Shown: positions 1-6,298 of the stretch, piece by piece | Position numbering within the stretch: the stretch's first letter is position 1 | How the letters are laid out: every line of letters starts with the position of its first letter | From: Actinomycetota bacterium | GTDB lineage: Bacteria > Actinomycetota > Thermoleophilia > Gaiellales > Gaiellaceae | Length of the DNA: 12,458 nt | Direction of reading: 5' to 3' | Assembly (NCBI GenBank): GCA_013812265.1 | Contig: JACCTQ010000183.1 | Span: forward strand, 1-12,458 | Notes under the pieces: model-generated | Databases searched by the model: none | What the model saw: the letters and a program-made list of their open reading frames with translations, nothing else | What the model was told of the DNA's origin: nothing | Made by a program: the position numbers and the translations under genes

Positions 1-307
1 GGGAGGCGTCGGCGTCGATCGGATACTTGACCTGCTGGCGCACGATCTCGCGGATCGTGCTCTCGGAGAAGCCCTCCTCGCGCCCAGGGCCGAACGATGC
101 GTCCAGATCGGGGCCGATCGTGCCTGCCGCGCCGGCGTCGGCGAGCTTGTGGCAGGAGCTGCATGCCTGCTTGCCGTCCGCGCCCTTCGTGAAGATCTCT
201 TTCCCGCGAGCCGTGTCGCCGCCCTCCGGCTCGATCCCGCCTGTACCGCAGCCTGCGCCGCCGACCAGCGCCAGGAGCATCAGTGCAAGAGCCGCGAGCG
301 ATCGCAT
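1..307 (-). CDS. c-type cytochrome lipoprotein (partial, C-terminus beyond window)
   Basis: The reading frame starts at ATG (305-307) and runs off the left edge after 102 codons without a stop. The product opens with a hydrophobic signal segment (about residues 3-19) followed by Cys20 in the context GGAGC, so it is probably a lipoprotein, although the -3 residue is Gly rather than the usual Leu. A single covalent heme motif, CSSCH, is at residues 49-53, followed by GPDL near 65-68, as in class I cytochrome c domains. The distal Met ligand would lie beyond the edge. The likely role is electron transfer at the outer face of the membrane; the partner oxidase or reductase is unknown. The start is 10 nt after the STAS stop, with no clear Shine-Dalgarno, suggesting translational coupling. 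The cytochrome assignment is firm; the electron partner and full length are not known. Confidence 0.85.
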   Translation of the reverse strand, partial: MRSLAALALMLLALVGGAGCGTGGIEPEGGDTARGKEIFTKGADGKQACSSCHKLADAGAAGTIGPDLDASFGPGREEGFSESTIREIVRQQVKYPIDADAS

Positions 308-317
308 GCTCGCCGGC

Positions 318-683
318 TTACCCGGGTGGCGTGCTCGCCGCCCCGACCTGGGCGAGCGCCTCGTCAAGCGTCCCGTAGATGGTGAAGACGCGATCGAGCC
401 CCGTGATCTCGAAGATCTTCGTGATGTTGCGGTCACTGCAGACGAGCGAGAGTTGGCCCTCGTTCGTCCGGAGGCGCTTGACGCCGCCCACGAGCACGCC
501 CAGCGTGGTGGAATCGATGAAGGTCGTGTCGGTGAAGTCGACGACGACGTTCTTGCTTCCGTCGCCGATCACCTGCAGGAGCTGCTGCTTGAAATCGGGC
601 GCCGTGTAGAGGTCGACTTCCCCGGCTAGCGAGATCACGTGTGTCTCGTCTCCGAGCTGCTCGGTCTTGATGTCGAAGTTCAT
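318..683 (-). CDS. STAS-domain anti-sigma factor antagonist (SpoIIAA/RsbV-like)
   Basis: This 121-residue protein is a single STAS domain, the usual size for SpoIIAA/RsbV. The diagnostic phosphorylation loop reads FIDSTTLGVL, with the candidate phospho-acceptor Ser58 directly after Asp57, the same spacing as Ser58 of B. subtilis SpoIIAA. The N-terminus GEVDLYTAP and the C-terminal segment TGLDRVFTIYGTLDEAL are also typical. In known systems the unphosphorylated form binds an anti-sigma kinase of the GHKL type and frees a sigma factor; phosphorylation inactivates it. No kinase, phosphatase or sigma gene is in the window, so the partner is encoded elsewhere. A GGAG lies about 10 nt upstream of the ATG. 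The gene follows the TPR gene after 43 nt and precedes the cytochrome gene by 10 nt. Confidence 0.9.
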   Translation of the reverse strand: MNFDIKTEQLGDETHVISLAGEVDLYTAPDFKQQLLQVIGDGSKNVVVDFTDTTFIDSTTLGVLVGGVKRLRTNEGQLSLVCSDRNITKIFEITGLDRVFTIYGTLDEALAQVGAASTPPG

Positions 684-726
684 CTCGTGGCGTCTCCGTG
701 TGGGCCGTCCTCGGCGCCGAGCAAGT

Positions 727-1578
727 CTACTGCCCTGGCAGGGAACTCGATTGCAGCTCCTTGATCCGCTGCTTGATCAACGGTGCGCTCGAATCGTCCG
801 GCGCCAGTTTCAGGAAGTCCCGGTACGCGGCCACGGCCGCGGGCACGTCACCCGCCTGCTCGGCCGCCTGCGCGAGCTGGAGCTGGACGGTCGGATCCTC
901 GGGCGTCAGTCGGGTGAGCTTCTTGTAGGCGCGCGTCGTCTTCGTAGACACCGCCTGCAGCTCCGAGCCCAGCGCGCCCACGCGCTCGTTCGCCTCGGCG
1001 GCCTGAGCCTGGGTGATCGGATCCTCGCCGATCGTCTGACCCTCGCCGACCCGCAGCGTCGGAGCCAGCGTGCTGCCGGCCGTCGCCAGCGACGCCGCGT
1101 ACTGGGCCACCTGATACTCGTTCCGCACGCGGTCGCTCTCCACCGTGTAGAGCGAGGAGAGCTCCTGGAGGCCCTCGGCGTCGTTCGGCCGGAGCCTCAC
1201 GTAGCGCTCCAGCGGCGCGATCGCCTGGGCGGTGCGACCCTCGACCTGGAGCGCCTGCGAAAGCTCACGATAGGCGTCCGCGTCGTTCGGATTCTTCTCG
1301 ATCTTCTCCTGGGCGTCGGACACGGACGGGCCAGCCGACGAGCTGCCGGCCCCGGCGAAGAGGTCGGCGATGCCGGTACCCGGAATCGTCCCGCCCACGT
1401 TGAAGATCACGTAGCCGAGACCGAACACGAGCGCGAGGAACACAAACATCCACTTCGCCTGCCGGCGCAGGCGTGGGAAGAACATCGCCTCTTCGGCTAG
1501 GGGCGCAGCGGGACGCGCCGGTCTTCTCGGAGCATCCGGCGTCGTGCCTTTGCGGCGTTTCTGCGCAATTCGTGCCAT
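727..1578 (-). CDS. membrane-anchored TPR-repeat protein
   Basis: The 283-residue product has a basic, Pro/Arg-rich cytoplasmic N-terminus (1-42), one transmembrane helix at about 43-62, a Gly/Ser linker, then tetratricopeptide repeats at about 88-145 (for example NPNDADAYRELSQALQ and LRPNDAEGLQELSSLY) and about 215-262 (LTPEDPTVQLQLAQAAEQAG). The TPR part should face outside the membrane. TPR domains bind partner proteins; the partner is not evident. The start is uncertain. ATG at 1578 overlaps the amidohydrolase 3' end by 82 nt and has GAGAGGG about 10 nt upstream. ATG at 1485 (Met32) sits 11 nt after the amidohydrolase stop with GAAGAGG only 2 nt upstream. I list the longer form because the basic N-terminus reads naturally into the helix. 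Confidence 0.75.
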   Translation of the reverse strand: MARIAQKRRKGTTPDAPRRPARPAAPLAEEAMFFPRLRRQAKWMFVFLALVFGLGYVIFNVGGTIPGTGIADLFAGAGSSSAGPSVSDAQEKIEKNPNDADAYRELSQALQVEGRTAQAIAPLERYVRLRPNDAEGLQELSSLYTVESDRVRNEYQVAQYAASLATAGSTLAPTLRVGEGQTIGEDPITQAQAAEANERVGALGSELQAVSTKTTRAYKKLTRLTPEDPTVQLQLAQAAEQAGDVPAAVAAYRDFLKLAPDDSSAPLIKQRIKELQSSSLPGQ

Positions 1579-2807
1579 TCGAAGGTGTCCCTCTCGTAGC
1601 GTACCTCGCCGCCGACGAGCGTCGTCAGCACCCGGTCAGGAGAACCGCCGAAGACGACCGCGGCGGCAGGTTCCTCCCAGGGAAGGTACGGCGAGCCGTC
1701 CAGCGAGATGACGGCGATATCCGCCCGCTTGCCCGCCACGAGCGACCCGATCTCCCCGTCCAGTCCGAGCGCACGTGCGGAACCGAGCGTCCCCAGCTCA
1801 AGCGCCTGCGCCGCGCTGAGCGCGTCAGGGCGGCCCGCACGAGCACGCGCGGAGAGCGTTACCCAGCGCAGCTCGTCGAAGAAGTCGAAGGAAGGTGCCG
1901 ACGCGGGGCTGTCGGTCCCGATCCCCACCCGTGCTCCGGCGGCTTGCAGATCGAGGAGCGGCGCGACCCCGCACCCGAGCGCCGCGTTGGACCGCGGGCA
2001 GTGGGCCACACCGGTCCCGTGATCGGCGAGCAGCCGGATCTCATCCGGGTCGAGAACGGTGCAATGAGCAGCGACCACGCTCGAGTCGAGGAGGCCGTGC
2101 TCGGCGAGGAGTCGCGTTCCGGTGGTCCCGGCGGGCGGCACCAGGAGGTGGCGGTAGGGGCTCCACGGCCCTCCACCATCACGGAGGTACGCGACCTCCG
2201 ACCGGCTCTCGGAGATGTGGGTCGCGACCGGCAGGCCGAGCTCGGCGCAGGCGCGGTAGACCTCGAGCGACGCGGTGAAAGGCGCATGCGGCGAGACTCC
2301 GGGGCGGACCAGGTCCGACCAGGCGCCGGCGACACGCGCCCGGGTCGCGTCCATCCGCGCGAGCGAGGCATCGGGGTCGCTTCCGAAGACCTCGAGGTAG
2401 ACGATCGCCCGTAGCCCCAGCTCCGCGCACGCGACTGCAGCTGCGCCGCCGTAGCTGCAGTCGCCGACGGTAGTGACGCCCGAGCCGAGGCTCTCAGCGG
2501 CGCCGACATGCGCGATCGCCACGAACTCGTCCCACCCGATCCGCCCCTTACGCTGGGTGTGGAGGCTGATCCAATCCGCAAAATCGGCCAGGCCGTCTCC
2601 GAAGCCGGCGTAGACGGCGTACTCGAGATGCGAGTGGGCGTTGACGAAGCCTGGAACGATGACAGCGTCCGCATGGTTCTCGCCGGATCCGAGCTCCTCC
2701 CGGGTCCCGACGGCGGCGATCCGTCCGTCTTCGAGCGCGACCGCCCCGTGCTCGATTGGGGGACTGGAGACCGGAAGCACCCAGTCAGCCGAGATGACCT
2801 TGCGCAA
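1497..2807 (-). CDS. metal-dependent amidohydrolase/deaminase, ATZ-TRZ (MtaD/SsnA) type
   Basis: The 436-residue product has every metal and catalytic landmark of the amidohydrolase superfamily subgroup that deaminates nucleosides and heterocycles: HSH at 58-60 (VPGFVNAHSHLEY), His174 in SPHAPFTAS, His197 and Glu200 in THISES, His248 in AAHCT and Asp299 in GTDSPAS, followed by the composite beta-sandwich closing near 355-400. Family members include methylthioadenosine/S-adenosylhomocysteine deaminase, guanine deaminase and aminodeoxyfutalosine deaminase. The substrate cannot be read from the sequence; futalosine-route menaquinone synthesis is one possibility that the neighbourhood does not support or exclude. 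I place the start at TTG (2805-2807), 8 nt after the tatC stop, which gives the expected N-terminus LRKVISADWVLP. No Shine-Dalgarno is visible, so coupling to tatC is likely. The same frame stays open farther upstream inside tatC, but that part does not resemble the family. The 3' end overlaps the TPR gene. Confidence 0.87.
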   Translation of the reverse strand: MRKVISADWVLPVSSPPIEHGAVALEDGRIAAVGTREELGSGENHADAVIVPGFVNAHSHLEYAVYAGFGDGLADFADWISLHTQRKGRIGWDEFVAIAHVGAAESLGSGVTTVGDCSYGGAAAVACAELGLRAIVYLEVFGSDPDASLARMDATRARVAGAWSDLVRPGVSPHAPFTASLEVYRACAELGLPVATHISESRSEVAYLRDGGGPWSPYRHLLVPPAGTTGTRLLAEHGLLDSSVVAAHCTVLDPDEIRLLADHGTGVAHCPRSNAALGCGVAPLLDLQAAGARVGIGTDSPASAPSFDFFDELRWVTLSARARAGRPDALSAAQALELGTLGSARALGLDGEIGSLVAGKRADIAVISLDGSPYLPWEEPAAAVVFGGSPDRVLTTLVGGEVRYERDTFEWHELRRNAAKARRRMLREDRRVPLRP

Positions 2808-2815
2808 CGAGTGGG

Positions 2816-3592
2816 CTATAGCTCGACCGCCGTGGTCGCGGCAGGGTGCCACCGCTTCTCCATCAGCACGGAAAGCCAGATGGATCCCTCGAAGAGCAGG
2901 AGCAAGGGCACGGCTTCGAACGCGAGCGACACCGGATCCACGGTGGGCAGCAGTATCGCGAGAGCGATGACGATGACGATCCCCCACCGGCGATTTTGCC
3001 GTAGCTTCGCCGAGGTGAGGACGCCCAGGCGAACGAGCGCGAGGATGAAGATCGGCAGCTCGAAGAAGAGTGCCGTCGCGAGCACCATCAGGGCTGCGAA
3101 GGAAAGGTAGTAGCTGGCGCGGATCTGAACGTCGTAAAGCTCCTCGTCGTAGTTCGTGAGGAAGGCGAGCGCCTTCGGGAAGGCGATGAAGTACGAGAAA
3201 GCCACTCCGCCCGCGAAGAGCACCGTGGCAAGCGCCACGAACCCGGCGACGATCCGCTGCGACCCCTGCCCGACCGCCGGTGCGAGAAAGCTCCATAGCT
3301 GCCAGAGGATCACGGGCAACGCCAGCCCGAAGGCGGCGTAGAAGCTGACCTTGATGGCGGTCGTGAAGGGCTCGGTCACGCCGATCGTGATGAGGTCGTC
3401 TTTGCGCTCGTCGGGTAGCGGCTCCAGCAGCCACTCGATCAACTGCTCGTGGAAGATGTAGGCGACGACGAAGCCGATCAGGATGGCCGCAAGCGATACC
3501 AAGAGCCGCGCCCGTAGCTCGCCCAGGTGCTCGACGAGCGTAGCCTCCTCCCCGTGCTGTAGTCGCCGGGGCAGCCGCTTGAGCGCCATCAT
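2816..3592 (-). CDS. tatC: Sec-independent protein translocase TatC
   Basis: TatC is the multi-spanning receptor of the twin-arginine export system: it recognises RR signal peptides and, with TatA, moves folded proteins across the cytoplasmic membrane. The 258-residue product has the expected six membrane helices. Landmarks are HLGELRARL (22-30; Glu25 matches E. coli Glu15), TEPFTTAIKVSF (73-84), LPVILWQLWSFLAPAV (92-107), FSYFIAFPKALAFL (132-145) and FFELP (176-180). The residue aligning with E. coli Glu103, part of the signal-peptide site, appears to be Ser111 (see findings). The frame opens with ATG ATG; GAGG is 2 nt from the first and 5 nt from the second (3589), so the second may be the one used. 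The gene follows tatA by 39 nt. No tatB is present, as is usual for TatA-TatC systems of Gram-positives. Confidence 0.96.
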   Translation of the reverse strand: MMALKRLPRRLQHGEEATLVEHLGELRARLLVSLAAILIGFVVAYIFHEQLIEWLLEPLPDERKDDLITIGVTEPFTTAIKVSFYAAFGLALPVILWQLWSFLAPAVGQGSQRIVAGFVALATVLFAGGVAFSYFIAFPKALAFLTNYDEELYDVQIRASYYLSFAALMVLATALFFELPIFILALVRLGVLTSAKLRQNRRWGIVIVIALAILLPTVDPVSLAFEAVPLLLLFEGSIWLSVLMEKRWHPAATTAVEL

Positions 3593-3631
3593 CGCCTCGC
3601 GCGAGGCACGGACGGAGAACTCATCGAGCTC

Positions 3632-3871
3632 TTAGGAAACGGTGTCGCGCTCGCGCCGCGGTCTCGCGGCAGCGGTCTCGTCCTCGGGAGCCGTCGGCGG
3701 GAACTCGAGGCGGTCATCGTCGTCCTTGTCGTTACCGGAGATCGAGTCCTTGAACTCGCGCATGCCTCGACCAAGCGAGCGGCCCATCTCGGGCAGCCGC
3801 TTGGGGCCGAAGACGAGCAGGACCACGAGCAGGAGAATGAGGATTTCCCAGATACCGATCCCGAAGGGCAT
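3632..3871 (-). CDS. tatA: twin-arginine translocase subunit TatA
   Basis: The 79-residue product has the TatA layout: a short N-terminus, one hydrophobic helix (about residues 6-21, IGIWEILILLLVVLLVFG), the hinge FGPKRLPE, an amphipathic helix (about 25-44, MGRSLGRGMREFKDSISG) and a charged, disordered tail rich in Asp, Glu and Arg. TatA oligomerises around TatC to form the transport passage. The length and the FGPKRLPEMGRSLGRGM signature fit TatA/TatE; the TatB subtype is not excluded by sequence alone, but a single such gene beside tatC would do the TatA job. The ATG has no Shine-Dalgarno on its strand; instead a TATGCT lies 6 nt upstream, suggesting a leaderless mRNA. It is probably the first gene of the leftward operon. 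Confidence 0.94.
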   Translation of the reverse strand: MPFGIGIWEILILLLVVLLVFGPKRLPEMGRSLGRGMREFKDSISGNDKDDDDRLEFPPTAPEDETAAARPRRERDTVS

Positions 3872-3877
3872 GGAGGA

Positions 3878-3883
3878 AGCATA
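3878..3883 (-). promoter_or_regulatory. candidate -10 element for a leaderless tatA transcript
   Basis: On the minus strand TATGCT matches the TANNNT consensus and is followed by 6 nt (TCCTCC) and then the tatA ATG. This spacing would put the transcription start at or next to the A of the ATG. The lack of a Shine-Dalgarno before tatA agrees with this. No convincing -35 hexamer is seen at 16-18 nt. It is a short motif, so chance is possible. Confidence 0.4.
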
Positions 3884-3915
3884 GCCGCTCCAGTGTTCCT
3901 TCCGCCTGCCCGAAC

Positions 3916-3941
3916 GGTGTCCCGGGACGCCGGAGGGCGTC
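3916..3941. promoter_or_regulatory. overlapping dyad symmetries in the tatA-sufC divergent spacer
   Basis: The 134-nt region between tatA and the sufC start contains ggtgtcccgggacgcc (3916-3931), a 16-bp palindrome with one mismatched pair and a perfect 10-bp core. It overlaps a perfect 6-bp stem, gacgcc (3926-3931) with ggcgtc (3936-3941) around the loop ggag. A TACCAT that could serve as the sufC -10 follows at 3945-3950, so the dyads would cover its -35 and spacer region. This is a plausible operator for the suf operon or for both divergent operons. No regulator gene is adjacent, and I cannot match the motif to a known SufR or IscR site. Confidence 0.35.
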
Positions 3942-3991
3942 GGCTACCATGGATCACGAAGTCGCACCGTTTCCCAGCAATCACAAGGAAC

Positions 3992-3996
3992 GAGGA
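3992..3996 (+). promoter_or_regulatory. Shine-Dalgarno that decides the sufC start (TTG)
   Basis: GAGGA lies 9 nt before TTG at 4006. That start gives the standard SufC N-terminus (LALLELNNLHVG). The in-frame ATG at 3949 would add 19 residues of non-family sequence and has no ribosome-binding site. Confidence 0.65.
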
Positions 3997-4005
3997 CGCA
4001 CAAAG

Positions 4006-4782
4006 TTGGCACTGCTCGAGCTGAACAACCTGCACGTCGGCCTCGAGGACGGGACCGAGATCGTGAAGGGAGTCGATCTCGCCGTCGGCACCGACGAGAT
4101 TCACGCGATGATGGGCCCGAACGGTTCCGGGAAGTCGACTCTCGCCTACGCGCTCATGGGGCACCCCGCGTACGAGATCACCGAGGGCGAGATCCTCCTG
4201 GATGGCGAGAACGTCAACGACCTCGGCGCCGACGAGCGTGCCCAGCGCGGCCTCTTCCTCGCCTTCCAGTACCCCCATGCCATCCCCGGGGTCACCGTTA
4301 CGAGCTTTCTACGCTCGGCGATCAACTCCATCCGGAAGGCGCGCGCGGGGGAAGACGACCCTATTCCGGTGCGCGAGTTCCGGACGCAGGTGCTCGCGGC
4401 GATGGACGAGCTCAAGGTCCCGCGCGAACTCGCGCAGCGCTACCTGAACGACGGTTTCTCAGGCGGCGAGAAGAAGCGTGTCGAGATCCTGCAGATGGCG
4501 ATGCTCAAGCCACGGATCGCAGTCCTCGACGAGACGGATTCCGGCCTGGACATCGATGCGCTCAAGATCGTCGCCGCGGGCGTCAAGGCGCTGACCGGCC
4601 CGGACATGGGCGCGCTCGTGATCACGCACTACCAGCGCATCCTCAACTACATTAAGCCGGACTTCGTCCACGTCTTCGTCGACGGACGTATCGTCGAGGA
4701 GGGCGGGCCGGAGCTCGCGCACAAACTAGAAGCGGAAGGGTACGAGGCGTTCATGCCCGTGCCCGCAGGAGGAGAGGCGTAA
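4006..4782 (+). CDS. sufC: Fe-S cluster assembly ATPase SufC
   Basis: SufC is the cytosolic ABC-type ATPase of the SufBC2D scaffold; its ATP cycle reshapes SufB-SufD so that a cluster can be built. The 258-residue product has all nucleotide-binding motifs: Walker A GPNGSGKST (37-45), Q-loop FQYP (87-90), signature FSGGEKKRVEILQMA (151-165), Walker B IAVLDETDSGLD (171-182) and the switch His208 in ITHYQ. FSGGEKKR together with DETDSGLD separates SufC from transport ATPases, and there is no membrane partner. I use TTG at 4006, supported by GAGGA 9 nt upstream and by the usual SufC length (about 250-260). sufC is first in the operon; its 3' end carries the Shine-Dalgarno of sufB, which starts 1 nt after the stop. 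Confidence 0.95.
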   Translation: MALLELNNLHVGLEDGTEIVKGVDLAVGTDEIHAMMGPNGSGKSTLAYALMGHPAYEITEGEILLDGENVNDLGADERAQRGLFLAFQYPHAIPGVTVTSFLRSAINSIRKARAGEDDPIPVREFRTQVLAAMDELKVPRELAQRYLNDGFSGGEKKRVEILQMAMLKPRIAVLDETDSGLDIDALKIVAAGVKALTGPDMGALVITHYQRILNYIKPDFVHVFVDGRIVEEGGPELAHKLEAEGYEAFMPVPAGGEA

Positions 4783-4783
4783 G

Positions 4784-6205
4784 ATGGCAGCAGTACCGCA
4801 GACCGAGACCGAAGTCGTCGCCGCGATCGGCAGCGACTACAAGTACGGCTTTCACGCGCCCGAGGACTATTTCTTCAAGTCGGGCCGGGGGTTGACGCCC
4901 GAGCTGGTTGCGGCCATCTCCGAGCACAAAGACGAGCCCGAGTGGATGCGCAAGTTCCGGCTGCGCTCGCTCGAGTACTTCCGCGCGCGGCCGTTGCCGA
5001 AGTGGGGTGGAGACCTTTCGACGATCGACTTCGACTCGATTTTCTACTACATCAAGCCGACCGAGAACCAGGCGAAGTCCTGGGAGGACCTGCCGGCCGA
5101 GATCAAGGACACCTGGGACAAGCTGGGGATTCCGGAGGCCGAGAAGAACTACCTGGCCGGGGTTGGAGCCCAGTACGAGTCCGAGGTCGTGTACCACAAG
5201 CTTCAGGAGGACCTGACCGCCAAGGGCGTCATCTTCCTGGACATGGACTCCGGACTCCGCGAGCACGAGGACATCGTCAAGCAGTACTTCGGAACCGTGA
5301 TCCCGCAGAACGACAACAAGTTTGCAGCGCTGAACTCCGCCGTCTGGTCGGGCGGCTCCTTCATCTACGTGCCGCCCGGCGTCTCCATCGACATGCCCCT
5401 GCAGGCCTACTTCCGCATCAACGCCGAGAACATGGGTCAGTTCGAGCGCACCATGATCATCGTCGACGAGGGTGCGTACGTGCACTACGTCGAGGGTTGC
5501 ACTGCGCCGATCTACTCGAGCGACTCGCTGCACTCGGCCGTCGTCGAGATCATCGTCAAGCCCGGGGGGCGCTGCCGCTACACGACGATCCAGAACTGGT
5601 CGAACAACGTCTACAACCTCGTCACGAAGCGTGCCGTCGCCTATGAGAACGCGACGATGGAGTGGGTGGACGGTAACCTCGGCTCAAAGCTCACGATGAA
5701 GTATCCCGCCATCTGGCTGATGGGGGAGCGCGCCCACGGTGAGGTGCTGTCGATCGCCTTCGCCGGTGAGGGTCAGCACCAGGACGCGGGTGGAAAGTGC
5801 GTCCACGTCGCGCCGAACACGACGTCCGTCATCACATCCAAGTCGATCTCCAAGAACGGCGGCCGCGCCGGTTACCGCGGGCTGCTCGAGGTCGCGAAGG
5901 GAGCCACGGGATCGAAGTCCAAGGTCGTCTGCGACGCGCTGATCCTCGACGAGAAGTCGCGTTCGGACACGTATCCGTACATCCGTATCGACGAGTCGAA
6001 CGTCGACATCGGTCACGAAGCGACCGTGTCGAAGATCGGCGAGGAGCAACTCTTCTACCTCATGAGCCGTGGGCTCACCGAGGCGGAGGCGAGCGCGATG
6101 ATCGTGTCCGGCTTCGTCGAGCCGATCACCAAGGAGCTGCCGCTCGAGTACGCGGTCGAGATGAACCGGCTGATCCAGCTGCAAATGGAAGGATCGGTCG
6201 GCTAA
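4784..6205 (+). CDS. sufB: Fe-S cluster assembly scaffold protein SufB
   Basis: SufB accepts persulfide sulfur and carries the nascent cluster at its interface with SufD in the SufBC2D complex. The 473-residue product (E. coli SufB 495) has the N-terminal helical region, then the right-handed beta-helix core. Recognisable segments are GGSFIYVPPGV (190-200), YVEGCTAP (235-242; Cys239 matches the Cys of the EGCTAP motif that takes part in sulfur transfer in E. coli), SKSISKNGGRAGYRG (352-366), Cys383 in SKVVCDALILDEKS and GHEATVS (410-416; His411 and Glu412), the likely cluster-assembly residues. The last 50 residues (EEQLFYLMSRGL) resemble SufD, which is a paralogue. Strong purine-rich ribosome-binding sequence AGGAGGAGAGG (4767-4777) precedes the ATG by 6 nt. 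A 91-nt structured spacer follows. Confidence 0.97.
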   Translation: MAAVPQTETEVVAAIGSDYKYGFHAPEDYFFKSGRGLTPELVAAISEHKDEPEWMRKFRLRSLEYFRARPLPKWGGDLSTIDFDSIFYYIKPTENQAKSWEDLPAEIKDTWDKLGIPEAEKNYLAGVGAQYESEVVYHKLQEDLTAKGVIFLDMDSGLREHEDIVKQYFGTVIPQNDNKFAALNSAVWSGGSFIYVPPGVSIDMPLQAYFRINAENMGQFERTMIIVDEGAYVHYVEGCTAPIYSSDSLHSAVVEIIVKPGGRCRYTTIQNWSNNVYNLVTKRAVAYENATMEWVDGNLGSKLTMKYPAIWLMGERAHGEVLSIAFAGEGQHQDAGGKCVHVAPNTTSVITSKSISKNGGRAGYRGLLEVAKGATGSKSKVVCDALILDEKSRSDTYPYIRIDESNVDIGHEATVSKIGEEQLFYLMSRGLTEAEASAMIVSGFVEPITKELPLEYAVEMNRLIQLQMEGSVG

Positions 6206-6298
6206 GCATCCCGTGCGCTCCCCGCCGTCTCGAGACCGATCTATCCCTCTCCGCCACGACGACCGGTTTGCCGATGTCGTTAGGTGAGCGAGAGGGAT
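6192..6298 (+). promoter_or_regulatory. inverted repeats in the sufB-voc1 spacer, one masking the voc1 start
   Basis: Two inverted repeats span this junction. The first pairs gatcggtc (6192-6199, inside the sufB 3' end) with gaccgatc (6234-6241). The second pairs atccctctc (6243-6251) with gagagggat (6290-6298), a perfect 9-bp stem whose 3' arm contains the GAGAGGG just before voc1 and the first two bases of its ATG. The 38-nt loop holds a further acgac/gtcgt stem (6256-6260 with 6276-6280). There is no T-tract, so I do not read it as an intrinsic terminator. It could limit voc1 translation or separate sufB mRNA stability from the downstream genes. It was found by eye and not folded. Confidence 0.4.

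Noticed and set aside
710..721. ctcggcgccgag palindrome between the TPR and STAS genes as a terminator
   Set aside because: It is a self-complementary 12-mer with no room for a proper loop and no T-tract; such strings are common at this GC content.
724..729. TAGACT on the minus strand as an internal promoter -10 for the STAS gene
   Set aside because: No -35 is present at 16-18 nt and the motif overlaps the TPR stop codon; a lone TANNNT is weak evidence.
667..2414. Long plus-strand open frames opposite the TPR and amidohydrolase genes
   Set aside because: They are Arg/Gly/Pro-rich antisense translations with no motifs; the minus-strand frames carry TPR repeats and amidohydrolase metal ligands.
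2808..3434. An open minus-strand frame continuous with the amidohydrolase, making an apparent 645-residue fusion
   Set aside because: This part overlaps tatC in another frame, and its translation is Arg/His-rich with no family resemblance; the tatC frame gives clear membrane helices and motifs. The amidohydrolase starts near 2807.
3949..4005. ATG at 3949 as the sufC start, adding 19 residues
   Set aside because: The added residues do not match SufC proteins and no Shine-Dalgarno precedes this ATG; TTG at 4006 has GAGGA at 9 nt and the standard N-terminus.
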